A stretch of 64,000 nt of DNA, taken from NCBI GenBank assembly GCA_964543235.1, contig CAZIXE010000007.1, positions 21,560-85,559 on the forward strand, read 5' to 3'. The notes below the pieces were generated by a model, which did not search any database, had not been told where the DNA came from, and saw only the letters and a program-made list of their open reading frames with translations. This stretch comes from JANMMJ01 sp964543235 (GTDB lineage: Bacteria > Pseudomonadota > Alphaproteobacteria > Rhizobiales > Aestuariivirgaceae). Shown piece by piece: positions 25,274 to 34,517 of the stretch (its first letter is position 1; each line of letters opens with the position of its first letter). The position numbers and the translations under genes are program-made.

Positions 25274-26329
25274 TCAGATGTCAATTCGGCTGCCCGACTC
25301 GCCGTCGAACAGGAAGAGCCGCTTGCGGTCAAAGCGAAAGGCTATCGGCGTGTCGATCGGCTGGCGAAAATTGCGGGCGCCCTTGGCAACCACCAGCTGT
25401 TCGCCAGCCCAGGCTGTTACCAGTGTGACATCACCGGTCGGCTCGAGAGAATAGAGCTTCGAGACAAGGTCTGCCTTTGCGGGATCGCAGATGTCCATGT
25501 CCTCAGGGCGGACGCCCAACGTCACGTTCTTGCGGTTTCCTTTGCCGAGCCTGGCCACCTTCGTATCGGGGCCGACGAAGTCTCCGGCATGCAGCTCGCC
25601 ATTGATAAGGTTCATGGGTGGCGAACCGATAAAGCCTGCCACGAAGACATGGTTGGGATTGTTGTAGACGTCGTCCGGCGTGCCCAGTTGCTGGATCTTG
25701 CCCTGATTCATGATGGCAATCCGATCGGCCAGCGTCATGGCTTCGATCTGGTCGTGGGTCACATAGACGGTCGTGGTCTCAAGCTCCTGCTGAATGTGTT
25801 TCAATTGGGCGCGCATGGTGAGGCGCAGCTTGGCATCGAGATTGGAAAGCGGCTCATCCATGAGAAAGACTTGCGGCTGGCGGACGATGGCGCGGGCGAG
25901 TGCCGCCCTTTGGCGCTGCCCGCCCGACAGGGCGGCCGGTTTCCTCTGCAGGTAGTCACCAAGCTCAACCATGGCCGCTGCCCTGCGCACCAGACGGTCA
26001 TGATCGGCCTTCGGAATACCGCGCATGCGCAGGGGAAAACGGATGTTCTCGTAGATCGTCATGTTCGGGTAGAGGGCATAGCTCTGGAACACCATTGCCA
26101 CGTCGCGGTCGCGGGCATCGACGTCATTCACGCGCTCGCCGTCAATGATGATGTCGCCGCTGGTCGGTTCTTCGAGGCCGGCAATCATGCGCATGGTTGT
26201 GGTCTTGCCGCAGCCGGACGGCCCGAGGAACACCATGAACTCCTTGTCCCTGATGTCGAGATCGATGGCATCAACGCCGACGAATGACCCCCATGCCTTG
26301 CTGATCCCGCGCAGCTTGATTTCTGCCAT
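25274..26329 (-). CDS. ABC transporter ATP-binding protein, MalK/UgpC type
   Basis: 351 residues from ATG 26329 (MAEIKLRGISKAWG); the frame extends to 26392 without family resemblance. Walker A GPSGCGKTT (about 36-44), signature LSGGQRQRAALARAI, Walker B VFLMDEPLSNLD and switch His in TTVYVTHDQ are all intact. The C-terminal OB domain (TLGVRPEDM) is that of importers of sugars, polyols and glycerol phosphate. The matching permeases and binding protein are probably those at 34854-38271, about 8.5 kb away. Divergent from the SAF oxidoreductase operon. Confidence 0.93.
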   Translation of the reverse strand: MAEIKLRGISKAWGSFVGVDAIDLDIRDKEFMVFLGPSGCGKTTTMRMIAGLEEPTSGDIIIDGERVNDVDARDRDVAMVFQSYALYPNMTIYENIRFPLRMRGIPKADHDRLVRRAAAMVELGDYLQRKPAALSGGQRQRAALARAIVRQPQVFLMDEPLSNLDAKLRLTMRAQLKHIQQELETTTVYVTHDQIEAMTLADRIAIMNQGKIQQLGTPDDVYNNPNHVFVAGFIGSPPMNLINGELHAGDFVGPDTKVARLGKGNRKNVTLGVRPEDMDICDPAKADLVSKLYSLEPTGDVTLVTAWAGEQLVVAKGARNFRQPIDTPIAFRFDRKRLFLFDGESGSRIDI

Positions 26330-26682
26330 GACTTTCCGAGCTACCTCCCATGCTGAACTAATCTTATGCGATGTTCCGTCAGCGGCGCCCAATTGATAAC
26401 AGCATGATATGAGCCGAGCAAAAATGCAACACTTTCTAATCGAGAAGACATATGTGTCATAAAAATTTGGCTTTCAATCGCCTTCGCAGCCACTCTGATC
26501 GCCCCCTTCAGCAGCCGGCTGCTAGGCGCCCAATGGACAGCCAGCATATTAATATTGTTGGGTTATTACACAGGGTGGCGGAGCTTTGTCCGGGTGCAGG
26601 AAGGCCGGATATGTTTTTCGTGACATATTGACATTTGACAGCATAAAAGTATCCTTATTTTCAATTTCAGCGAGCCAAGAGG
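26330..26682. other. Divergent regulatory region of the carbohydrate locus
   Basis: This 353-bp gap is AT-rich and carries no gene. It has palindromes ACATATGT (26448-26455) and ATATTAATAT near 26548-26557, and a dyad ATATGT-N8-ACATAT at 26609-26628. The last touches a possible -35, TTGACA 26628-26633, with TATCCT at 26650-26655 sixteen bases on. The SorC-type regulator encoded at 38758 is a candidate binder. The rightward gene starts about 30 bp downstream. Confidence 0.5.
26609..26655 (+). promoter_or_regulatory. Candidate promoter with overlapping dyad for the SAF-oxidoreductase/dehydrogenase operon
   Basis: ATATGT (26609-26614) and ACATAT (26623-26628) form a perfect dyad with an 8-base centre. 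Its right arm overlaps the -35 candidate TTGACA (26628-26633), which is 16 bp from TATCCT (26650-26655). A second TTGACA at 26635-26640 has no good partner. Bound repressor would block the -35. Assignment is by sequence likeness only. Confidence 0.45.
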
Positions 26683-28053
26683 ATGATGGGCGAGACGGTG
26701 GCTTCTGCAATCTCAACACGGGAGCCGCGACCAATCGGCCCGGCGCACGGGCTTCATGCCGATCTCAAGAGGCGACTTGCCGAGGCAGGGCGACCGGTGC
26801 GGGTGGGACTCATCGGCTCGGGCGAGATGGGCACCGACATCGTAACCCAATGCGGCCAGATGACCGGCATCACGGTTGCCGCCATCGCCGAAATCAATGT
26901 CGAGGCGGCCATCAAGGCGCTGCAGATTGCCGGGCGCCCGGAAGGCAGTTTCGGCGTGGCCGACGGCAAGGCGGCGTTCGACCGGGCGCTCGAAGCCGGC
27001 CAGACAGCCGTCACGCTGGATGCCCAGGCGGTCTGCACCCATCCGCTGATCGACGTCGTCATCGATGCGACGGGGAAACCCGCCGTCGGCGCGGAAATCG
27101 GTCTGACGGCCATGGAGCACGGCAAGCACCTGGTCATGATGAATGTCGAGGCAGATGTCACCATCGGTGCCTACCTGCAAAGCGAAGCGCGGCGGCTCGG
27201 GGTGGTCTATACGCTGGGCGCTGGCGACGAACCGAGCTCGTGCATGGAGCTCATCAATTTCGTCACGGGCCTGGGCTACCCCATCGTGGCGGCGGGCAAA
27301 GGCAAGAATAATCCGCTCAATGTCGAGGCTACGCCCGATCAGTACCTCGAAGAGGCCGCACGCCGGAACATGAACCCGCGCATGCTGGTCGAGTTCGTGG
27401 ATGGCTCCAAAACCATGGTCGAAATGGCAGCCATCGCCAACGCCACGGGGCTCATTCCGGACAGGCCGGGCATGCACGGGCCGGCAGCCACGCTCGATGA
27501 GCTTGAGAAGGTGCTGTGCCCGAAAGAGGACGGCGGGGTGTTGTCACGCAAGGGCGTGGTCGACTACTCCATCGGCAAGGGTGTGGCGCCCGGCGTGTTC
27601 GTCATTGCCGAGATGGCGCATCCGCGGATCCGGGAGCGCATGCACGATCTCAAACTCGGCCCCGGCCCCTACTACAAGTTCTTCCGGCCCTATCACCTGA
27701 CCAGCCTCGAGGTGCCCCTGTCCTGTGCAAGGGCAGTGCTTTACGGCCAGGCCGATATGCAGCCCCTGCCCCGGCCCAGCGCCGAAGTCTGCGCCATCGC
27801 CAAGCGCGACCTGGCGGCAGGCGAGAAGCTCGATGCGATTGGCGAATACACTTACCGGGCCTGGATCATGACTTACGAGGACGCACAGGCGGCGCGCGGC
27901 ATACCCTGCGGACTCCTCGAAGGCGGACGTACGACCGGGCCTGTCAGGAAAGGGGAGCTTCTCACCTACGACAATGCCGCAGTAGACGGCGCCGCACGCA
28001 TCGTGGCACTGCGCCGGCGGCAGGACGACATGCTGGCGGGGGCAACGCAATGA
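26683..28053 (+). CDS. NAD(P)-binding oxidoreductase with C-terminal SAF domain (homoserine-dehydrogenase-like)
   Basis: 456 residues (ATG 26683 or 26686; AGAGG abuts them). An N-terminal Rossmann fold (RVGLIGSGEMGTDIVTQ, about 40-57) resembles homoserine dehydrogenase; the middle has TLGAGDEPSSCMELINFV and the end a SAF domain (CAIAKRDLAAGEKLDAIGEYTY, PCGLLEGGRTTGPVRKGELLTYDNA). I know the architecture from sugar and sugar-acid clusters, but not a certain reaction. Presumably an NAD(P)-linked oxidation/reduction or isomerisation of a polyhydroxy intermediate. First gene of a five-gene rightward operon; its stop overlaps the E1alpha start (ATGA). Confidence 0.82.
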   Translation: MMGETVASAISTREPRPIGPAHGLHADLKRRLAEAGRPVRVGLIGSGEMGTDIVTQCGQMTGITVAAIAEINVEAAIKALQIAGRPEGSFGVADGKAAFDRALEAGQTAVTLDAQAVCTHPLIDVVIDATGKPAVGAEIGLTAMEHGKHLVMMNVEADVTIGAYLQSEARRLGVVYTLGAGDEPSSCMELINFVTGLGYPIVAAGKGKNNPLNVEATPDQYLEEAARRNMNPRMLVEFVDGSKTMVEMAAIANATGLIPDRPGMHGPAATLDELEKVLCPKEDGGVLSRKGVVDYSIGKGVAPGVFVIAEMAHPRIRERMHDLKLGPGPYYKFFRPYHLTSLEVPLSCARAVLYGQADMQPLPRPSAEVCAIAKRDLAAGEKLDAIGEYTYRAWIMTYEDAQAARGIPCGLLEGGRTTGPVRKGELLTYDNAAVDGAARIVALRRRQDDMLAGATQ

Positions 28054-29081
28054 GCAAACCGGCAGCGCGGCGAAAGGATGCAACGGGCAGCAATCTGCGG
28101 CCGTTCTACAGCCATTTCGCCGCCGATCAGCTCAAAGAGGCGCTGCGGCGCATGTATCTCATCCGCCGCTTCGAGGAAGGCGCCGAGGAATCGTACATGC
28201 GCGGCCTGATCCACGGTACCATGCACCTGTCGATCGGGCAGGAGGCGAGCGCCGTCGGCGCCACCATGGCGCTGCGCAAGAGCGACTACATCACCTCGAC
28301 ACACCGCGGCCATGGCCATTGCATCGGCAAGGGGGCGGATCCCAAGCTGATGTTCGCCGAGTTCTTCGGCAAGGAGGAGGGCTATTGCCGCGGCCGTGGC
28401 GGCTCCATGCACATTGCCGATGTCGCGAGCGGCAATCTCGGGGCGAACGGCATCGTCGGCGGCGGGATTCCCATTGCCGTAGGCGCCGCACTCGCCATCA
28501 AGAAGCAGAAGCGTGACGACGTGGCGATGTGTTTCTTCGGCGATGGCGCGTCGAACGAGGGCGCCTTTCACGAGGCGCTGAACATGGCTTCGATCTGGAA
28601 GCTGCCGGTCATCTTCGTGTGCGAGAACAACAAATACGGCATGTCGGTATCGACGGAACGGTCGATGGCGGTGCCGCATGTGGCCGACCGGGCGGCAGGC
28701 TATGGTCTGCCGGGCGTGGTGGTCGACGGCAACCGCATCGAGGAAGTCGGCGAAGCCGTGTTCGATGCCATTGCGCGGGCACGTCGCGGCGACGGTCCGA
28801 CGCTCATCGAGTGCAAGACCTATCGCATTCGCGGCCACTCCCGGAGCGACCGCAATCGCTATCGCAGCAAGGAGGAGATCGAGCTCTGGAAGGAGCGCGA
28901 CCCGATCGGCCATTTCGAACGGGAGCTCATAGCACTGGGGTTCGCGACGCAGCGCGAGATCGACGCCATCCGGGCTGCGGCGGAGGCAGAGATCGAGGCC
29001 GGCCTGGCCTATGCGCATGGCGGCACGGATCCCTCCCCGGCCGAGCTCACGCGCGATGTCTACGGATGCGGGGCGGCCTGA
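28050..29081 (+). CDS. Thiamine-PP-dependent dehydrogenase E1 component, alpha subunit (acetoin/pyruvate dehydrogenase type)
   Basis: 343 residues from ATG 28050. The TPP motif is FFGDGASNEGAFHEALNMASIWKLPVIFVCENNKYG. Also present: YLIRRFEE, GTMHLSIGQEASAVG, STHRGHGHCIGKG and the phosphorylation-loop-like RGHSRSDRNRYRSKEE. The family decarboxylates or cleaves 2-oxo substrates and passes the acyl unit to lipoyl-E2. Sequence cannot tell acetoin from pyruvate or another 2-oxo acid. Setting in a sugar locus argues for a specialised substrate. Followed one base later by E1beta. Confidence 0.92.
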   Translation: MSKPAARRKDATGSNLRPFYSHFAADQLKEALRRMYLIRRFEEGAEESYMRGLIHGTMHLSIGQEASAVGATMALRKSDYITSTHRGHGHCIGKGADPKLMFAEFFGKEEGYCRGRGGSMHIADVASGNLGANGIVGGGIPIAVGAALAIKKQKRDDVAMCFFGDGASNEGAFHEALNMASIWKLPVIFVCENNKYGMSVSTERSMAVPHVADRAAGYGLPGVVVDGNRIEEVGEAVFDAIARARRGDGPTLIECKTYRIRGHSRSDRNRYRSKEEIELWKERDPIGHFERELIALGFATQREIDAIRAAAEAEIEAGLAYAHGGTDPSPAELTRDVYGCGAA

Positions 29082-29082
29082 G

Positions 29083-30081
29083 ATGAATGCTGCGGTACGC
29101 GAATTGAGCTATGCGCAGGCGGTGCAGGAGGCACTGGCCCAGGCCATGGAGGCCGACGAGCGCGTTTTCCTGATGGGCGAGGACATCGGCGTCTATGGCG
29201 GCGCCTTTCAAGTGACAGGGGATCTCGTCCACCGTTTCGGCGAGGAGCGGGTGATGGATGCGCCGATCGCCGAACTCGGTCAGGCGGGTGTCGCTGTCGG
29301 CGCGGCACTGGCGGGCTGCCGGCCGGTCCTCGAGTTCCAGTTCTCCGATTTCGCGACGCTCGCCATGGAGCAGATCGTCAATCAGGCGGCCAAGATGCGC
29401 TTTATGTTGGGCGGCAAGGTGTCGGTGCCGCTGGTCATGCGATTCCCGGCGGGTTCGGGCACCGGTGCTGCCGCCCAGCACAGCCAGTCGCTCGAGGCAT
29501 GGCTCGCGCATGTACCCGGTCTCAAGGTGGTACAGCCCGCCACGCCGCGTGACGCCAAGGGCCTGCTGCTGTCAGCCATCGACGATCCCGATCCGGTCAT
29601 GGTGTTCGAGCACAAGCTTCTCTACAAGATGAGGGGCGAAGTGCCGGAAGAGAGCTACCGCGTGCCGATCGGCAAGGCAGCGGTCATGCGCGACGGGCGC
29701 GATGTGACCATCGTTGCCACGGCCATCATGGTGCACCGGGCGCTCGAGGCGGCCGCGATACTGAGCGGCGAAGGCATCGAGGCGGAAGTGATCGACCTTC
29801 GCTCGCTCAGGCCACTCGACACCGAAACCGTCATTGCGAGCGTCAAGAAAACCAGCCGGCTCGCCTGTGTCTACGAGGCCGTCAAGACGCTGGGAATCGG
29901 GGCCGAAATCAGCGCCATGATCGCCGAGAGCGAAGCGTTCGACTATCTGGATGCGCCGATCCTCAGGCTGGGCGGCGCGGATACGCCCATTCCCTACAAT
30001 CCGGTGCTCGAGAAGGCAGCGGTGCCGCAAGTCGGCGACATCGCGGATGGTGTGCGCAAGCTGGTGAAGGGCCGGCTCTGA
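29083..30081 (+). CDS. Thiamine-PP-dependent dehydrogenase E1 component, beta subunit
   Basis: 332 residues from ATG 29083, directly after the E1alpha stop. Family motifs: ELSYAQAVQEALAQAMEADERVFLMGEDIG, VMDAPIAELGQAGVAVGAALAG, EFQFSDFATLAMEQIVNQAAKMRFM and VIDLRSLRPLDTETVI. It completes the alpha2beta2 E1. Followed three bases later by E2. Confidence 0.93.
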   Translation: MNAAVRELSYAQAVQEALAQAMEADERVFLMGEDIGVYGGAFQVTGDLVHRFGEERVMDAPIAELGQAGVAVGAALAGCRPVLEFQFSDFATLAMEQIVNQAAKMRFMLGGKVSVPLVMRFPAGSGTGAAAQHSQSLEAWLAHVPGLKVVQPATPRDAKGLLLSAIDDPDPVMVFEHKLLYKMRGEVPEESYRVPIGKAAVMRDGRDVTIVATAIMVHRALEAAAILSGEGIEAEVIDLRSLRPLDTETVIASVKKTSRLACVYEAVKTLGIGAEISAMIAESEAFDYLDAPILRLGGADTPIPYNPVLEKAAVPQVGDIADGVRKLVKGRL

Positions 30082-30084
30082 GCC

Positions 30085-31341
30085 ATGCCGGTCGAGGTCA
30101 TCCTGCCCAAGGTCGACATGGACATGGCCACCGGCACGATCAGCAGGTGGCATGTCAAGGAAGGCGAAACGGTCCGGAAGGGCACAGTCCTGTTCGAGAT
30201 CGAGACCGACAAGGCGGCCATGGAGATCGATTCGCCCGGTGACGGCGTCATCCGGCAGATCCTGGCGAAAGAAGGTGCAGTTGTCCCCGTCGGCAGCGCG
30301 GTCGCCTTCATCTATGGCCAGGACGAAGCGGTGACCGAGGTGCCAGTGGCCGCGGTTGCGGCGGAAGCCAGGCTGCACGGCCTGCCGGCGGCCGGCGCTC
30401 CACAATCTCATTCCACATCCGCAGCAAACCTCGGCAACAAGGTCCGCGCAACGCCGCTCGCCCGGCGGATGGCGCGCGCCGGCGGCGTTGCCCTCGAAGG
30501 CATCTTCGGCAGCGGCCCGCGAGGCCGGATTGTGGCGGCGGACATTGAACGCGCTTTGGCAAACCAGAAAGCTGGCTCCACTCCTACCCCGCCGGCTCCG
30601 CCACCTGCCGGTGCGATCAAGTCGCTTTACATCGCCGGCAGCTACGACACGCTGCCCGTTGAAGGCATGCGGCGGACCATTGCGGAGCGGCTCGTGCTGG
30701 CGAAGCAGACGATCCCGCATTTCTACCTGACCGTCACCTGCGATGTCGGCCAGCTCATCAAGGTGCGTGAACGCCTCAACGCCCTTGCCCCGCGTGACGC
30801 CGGCGGTGCGCCGGCCTGGAAGCTCTCGGTCAACGACTTCATCATCAAGGCGATGGCGCTGGCGCTGCAGGAGGTGCCGGCAGCCAATGTCACATGGGCG
30901 GGCGACAGCATCCTGCGGCACAAGGCCAGCGATGTGGGCGTCGCCGTCGCAGTCAAGGCCGGGTTGTTCACGCCGGTCGTCCGCGCTGCGGAAACCAAGA
31001 CCCTGTCACAGATCTCGCGCGAGATGAAGGACCTGGCGGTACGCGCACGGACCCGCAAGCTCGCCCCTTCCGAATACCAGGGCGGCAGCACGGCCATCTC
31101 CAATCTTGGCATGTACGGCATCGAGCAGTTCACGGCGATCATCAATCCGCCGCAGGCGACCATCCTTGCCGTGGGCGCTGCCGGCGAGCAATTCGTCCCC
31201 GTCGATGGCCAGCCCGTCCTGAAGACCCGGATGATCTGCACATTGTCATGCGATCACCGTGTTGTGGATGGGGCGCTCGGCGCGCAATTGCTCGGCGCCT
31301 TCCGCGCCTATGTCGAAGAGCCGGCGCTGATGCTTGCCTGA
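30085..31341 (+). CDS. Dihydrolipoamide acyltransferase (E2) of the locus-specific 2-oxo-acid/acetoin dehydrogenase
   Basis: 418 residues: lipoyl domain 1-75 with Lys43 in FEIETDKAAMEID; an Ala/Pro linker; peripheral-subunit-binding domain about 119-157 (ATPLARRMARAGGVALEGI, GSGPRGRIVAADIERAL); catalytic core ending SCDHRVVDGALGAQLLGAF with the active-site His and Asp. It transfers the acyl group to CoA. No E3 (dihydrolipoamide dehydrogenase) gene is in the operon, so a housekeeping E3 must serve it. Confidence 0.93.
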   Translation: MPVEVILPKVDMDMATGTISRWHVKEGETVRKGTVLFEIETDKAAMEIDSPGDGVIRQILAKEGAVVPVGSAVAFIYGQDEAVTEVPVAAVAAEARLHGLPAAGAPQSHSTSAANLGNKVRATPLARRMARAGGVALEGIFGSGPRGRIVAADIERALANQKAGSTPTPPAPPPAGAIKSLYIAGSYDTLPVEGMRRTIAERLVLAKQTIPHFYLTVTCDVGQLIKVRERLNALAPRDAGGAPAWKLSVNDFIIKAMALALQEVPAANVTWAGDSILRHKASDVGVAVAVKAGLFTPVVRAAETKTLSQISREMKDLAVRARTRKLAPSEYQGGSTAISNLGMYGIEQFTAIINPPQATILAVGAAGEQFVPVDGQPVLKTRMICTLSCDHRVVDGALGAQLLGAFRAYVEEPALMLA

Positions 31342-31386
31342 AAACCACATGCTGCGGAAACACGCGCGCCTGGGAGGAACTGACGC

Positions 31387-32334
31387 ATGCGCTACGACTA
31401 CACCTCGATGGGTTTCATCACGTTCGATTGCCTGGGCTGGCCGTTCACGGCGGTTCCGCCGGGTGGCGGCTGTTATTTCATCGACGAGTTGACGCTGGCG
31501 GTTTCGGGGGCGGCTGGCACGGCGGTCATTGCTGCCGCCAAGATGGGGCTGAAGTCACTGGCTGTCGGCGGAGTGGGCAAAGATCTGATGGGCGACTGGG
31601 TATTGCAGCGGCTTCAGCATTTCGGCGTCGACACGAGCTGTATGCAGCAGAAGGACGGGTGGAAGACGTCCTCGTCGATCGTCACAACCCGCGCCGACGG
31701 CTCGCGGCCGGCCCTTCACATGAAGGGCGCGACCGGCGATTTCTACGTTGATGACGACATGCTGAAGCTGGTGACCGATGCCAGAGTCGTTCATCTGGGG
31801 GGCGTCGGCCTGATGCATGCAATGGACAAGGGGCGCAACGCCGAGGTCGCGAAACAGGCAAAGGCGACAGGCGCCATCACCACGGTCGACATTTTTGCCG
31901 GTTCCAGGGACGATATGCCGGCGGTCGCCAGCGTGCTCCCTTACACTGACTATTTCCTGCCCTCGATCGAAGAGGCGCAGGCGCTGACGGGGCTTGCCGA
32001 CATCGCCGATACGGCCAGGTACTTCCTCGACCACGGAGTCACGTGCTGCGTCTTCACGCTGGGCGAGAACGGCGCTTACTATCATCACGCTGACGGTACG
32101 CATTTCCGGATGCCGGCCTTCGACATTGCGGTCAAATGCACATGCGGCTGCGGCGATGCCTTCAATGCCGGCTTCGCTGTCGGCCTGGTCAAGGGCTTCG
32201 ATCCAGAAAGCATGGTGCGCTTCGCGCAGGCGACATCGGCGCTCAATGCCACGGGACTCGGCTCGCAGGCCGGGGTGCAGTCGTTCGAGCACACGCTCGC
32301 CTTCAGCAAGACGACGAAAACCAGAGGCGGCTGA
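31387..32334 (+). CDS. PfkB-family carbohydrate kinase
   Basis: 315 residues with GGGAGGA before ATG 31387. Ribokinase-fold signatures: PPGGGCYFIDELTLAVSGAAGTAVIAAAKMG, VGGVGKDLMGDW and the C-terminal GCGDAFNAGFAVGLVKG with the catalytic Asp. The anion-hole motif, usually D-T-x-G-A-G-D, reads C-T-C-G-C-G-D, an unusual form. Likely phosphorylates the sugar or sugar acid handled here. Last gene of the rightward operon; it ends three bases from a convergent gene. Confidence 0.9.
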   Translation: MRYDYTSMGFITFDCLGWPFTAVPPGGGCYFIDELTLAVSGAAGTAVIAAAKMGLKSLAVGGVGKDLMGDWVLQRLQHFGVDTSCMQQKDGWKTSSSIVTTRADGSRPALHMKGATGDFYVDDDMLKLVTDARVVHLGGVGLMHAMDKGRNAEVAKQAKATGAITTVDIFAGSRDDMPAVASVLPYTDYFLPSIEEAQALTGLADIADTARYFLDHGVTCCVFTLGENGAYYHHADGTHFRMPAFDIAVKCTCGCGDAFNAGFAVGLVKGFDPESMVRFAQATSALNATGLGSQAGVQSFEHTLAFSKTTKTRGG

Positions 32335-32337
32335 ACG

Positions 32338-33123
32338 TCAATAGATCGCCTTGATATCGGCGAGTTCCCTGGCCAGTCCGGCAATATCGTGGCGGTTCAC
32401 AAGGTTCTCGATATCGCGCAGCCGCGGCTCGATCAGCGCACCGACGACCGCGAAGAACTGGTCTTCGTCAAGGGCGGTGGTGGGCTTTCCTTCCTCGGCG
32501 AACAGCAGCGTGATGCAGGCGATCGCGTAGACTGCCACGTTCTGTTCGACGCCATGGAAGAGATCCTTGCCGGCCTTCGGATGGCCAATCCGCGCGACCG
32601 GCCCGGTCTCGACGAGCGCCAGCAGGGTTCTTGCCAGGAAACGGGTCTCATCGTCCTCGCCGTCGGGGCCCATGGCGCTGGCAAGCAGACGCCGTGCGGC
32701 ATCGACGCGATGCTCGAGCACCAGGAAGGGCGGTGTCGCGTAGCGGTCAAGGATGTGCTGGGCGGCACGGAAGAAATAGGCGTTGAACAGCGGGTTCTCG
32801 ACGAAGCTGTTGCGGCGGATGGCGGAGGCGATCTCGCTCATGATACCCGGCGCAAATGGCGATGGCAGCCTGCGCCAGCTCGGCAACAGGAGGGCAATCG
32901 CCATGTTGGCGCTCCAGGTCATGAACCGGTCGGCGAGCCGGGCCAGGCGGGCGACCTGGACGGAGAGGAAGGTCGCGCCTTCCCGGTGGGTCTGGCTCCA
33001 GGCGTCGGCGCGCGCCAGGTCACGCACATAATACTGGGTGGCCCGCATGCCATCCCGCACACCGGCTGCCACACAGACGGCGTGGGCGGCAAAGGTCTCG
33101 GCACGGCGAAAAGCGACAGTCAT
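32338..33123 (-). CDS. Conserved-looking hypothetical protein, helical
   Basis: 261 residues from ATG 33123. I do not recognise a family. The protein is rich in Ala, Arg and Leu and seems all-helical, with a Met/Trp-rich stretch FMTWSANMAIALLLPSWRRLPSPF in the first half, no signal peptide and no Cys cluster (two Cys). Length, codon use and intact frame support a real gene. It lies convergent to the PfkB kinase and 84 bp from the end of the MFS gene on the same strand. Confidence 0.65.
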   Translation of the reverse strand: MTVAFRRAETFAAHAVCVAAGVRDGMRATQYYVRDLARADAWSQTHREGATFLSVQVARLARLADRFMTWSANMAIALLLPSWRRLPSPFAPGIMSEIASAIRRNSFVENPLFNAYFFRAAQHILDRYATPPFLVLEHRVDAARRLLASAMGPDGEDDETRFLARTLLALVETGPVARIGHPKAGKDLFHGVEQNVAVYAIACITLLFAEEGKPTTALDEDQFFAVVGALIEPRLRDIENLVNRHDIAGLARELADIKAIY

Positions 33124-33207
33124 ACAGCTATTTGACCCGCATGCGCCGGGCCCGTCAAGCGCCGGCGGCAGCGCTTCGGCATCTTGCCGCGGTTAACCAT
33201 ATTGGCA

Positions 33208-34434
33208 TCACTGCCGTGCAGTGGCGGCTGCTTGGTACAGGCGCAAGACCCCCAGAAAGGCCGCGAGGCTCGCGAGGGCCGCAACGGTCAGCAGGGCCAG
33301 CGCCCAGGCCACGGAATAGGTCTCGCTGACCCAGGCAAAGATGAAGGGGGAGAGCGCACCAAGGATCTGGCGATAACGGGCCATGGTGCCCAGCCTGAGG
33401 CCGAAGCCGCCGCTGCCGAACAGGGCAAGCGGCAGGGTGCCACCGACCACGCTCTTGAGGCCCGAAAAGAAGCCAAGCAGGATGGCGAAGGCCAGGCCGC
33501 CCGCAAAAAGGGGCGCAGTTCCCGAGAGGATCACCAGAGCGGCCAGCAAGAGGCCGGAGGAGGCCAGCGTGGCGATGATCGGGTGACGGGTGGCGCCGAA
33601 CAGCAGATTGGCAAATCTCACAACCACCTGGGCCGGACCGAAGGCTGCGGCGATCGCAAGGGATGACGTGCCGAAGCCAAGCGATTCGAGCATGGGGACG
33701 AGCTGGGCGAGGATGGCCGAGAGCGCGAAACTCGCTAAGGCAAAGCCCCAGGTGGTCAGAGCGCCGGCCCGGGGCTGCAGCGGGCCGGGGAGTGGCGTGA
33801 AGTGAGGGGCAGCCAAACCCTCAGACGATCCGGCAGCAGGCCCCGGACGCGGTCCCGGCTTATTGCGGGCGAGCAGCCAGTGCAGGGGCGCACAGACGAG
33901 AAGATTGACCGCGGCATAGGCGAGAAAGACGTCGCGCCAGGAGAGCAGGCCGGTAAGCCAGTTGGTCAGGGGCCAAAACAGAGTCGAGGCAAAGCCGGCA
34001 ATCAGGGTCAGCTGGATGATGCGGCGCTGCGCGTCAGCTCCGGCGTGCTGGACGACGGCCACGAATGCCGCGTCGTAGAGCACGAGGACCGCGGCCACCT
34101 GCATGAGCACCAGGAAGAAGGTGAAGGCCATGGCATTGGGTGCCGCTGAGACCGCCGCCAGGGCCAATGCAGCAGCGACCGATCCCGCGGCCATGAGGCG
34201 CGGCGCACCCTTCCTGTCGATCAGGCGGCCCAAGACCGGGGCGGCGAGGCCGGCGGCCAAGAGGGAAAGCGAGAAGCTCCCAAAAATGGCCGCGACACTC
34301 CAGCCCATATCGCGCGCGATGTCCGCGGCGAGGATGGCGAAGCTGTAATAGAGCGTGCCATAGCCGATGATCTGCGTGAGGCCGAGGATCCAGACGAGCA
34401 GCACTGGCGACGAAAAAACGCGGTGCCTGGCCAT
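33208..34434 (-). CDS. Major facilitator superfamily transporter
   Basis: 408 residues with about 12 hydrophobic helices. The loop after helix 2 reads GRLIDRKGAPRLM, the MFS G-R-x-x-D-R-x-G-x-R signature; a start IIGYGTLYYSFAILAADIARDMGWS is typical of the MFS subgroup including monocarboxylate or metal-related carriers. Substrate cannot be named. It is divergent from the low-GC secreted peptide gene. Confidence 0.88.
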   Translation of the reverse strand: MARHRVFSSPVLLVWILGLTQIIGYGTLYYSFAILAADIARDMGWSVAAIFGSFSLSLLAAGLAAPVLGRLIDRKGAPRLMAAGSVAAALALAAVSAAPNAMAFTFFLVLMQVAAVLVLYDAAFVAVVQHAGADAQRRIIQLTLIAGFASTLFWPLTNWLTGLLSWRDVFLAYAAVNLLVCAPLHWLLARNKPGPRPGPAAGSSEGLAAPHFTPLPGPLQPRAGALTTWGFALASFALSAILAQLVPMLESLGFGTSSLAIAAAFGPAQVVVRFANLLFGATRHPIIATLASSGLLLAALVILSGTAPLFAGGLAFAILLGFFSGLKSVVGGTLPLALFGSGGFGLRLGTMARYRQILGALSPFIFAWVSETYSVAWALALLTVAALASLAAFLGVLRLYQAAATARQ

Positions 34435-34517
34435 GGAACATGTGTCAATATTCTTTACGTTGCGACATGTGTAAACCTGTGCTAACCAACTATCTGCGAA
34501 GTCTGGAGGAGGTTTTC

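Noticed and set aside
26683..28053. Homoserine dehydrogenase of the threonine pathway
   Set aside because: The Rossmann part is similar, but the C-terminal SAF domain and the sugar-locus context do not fit.
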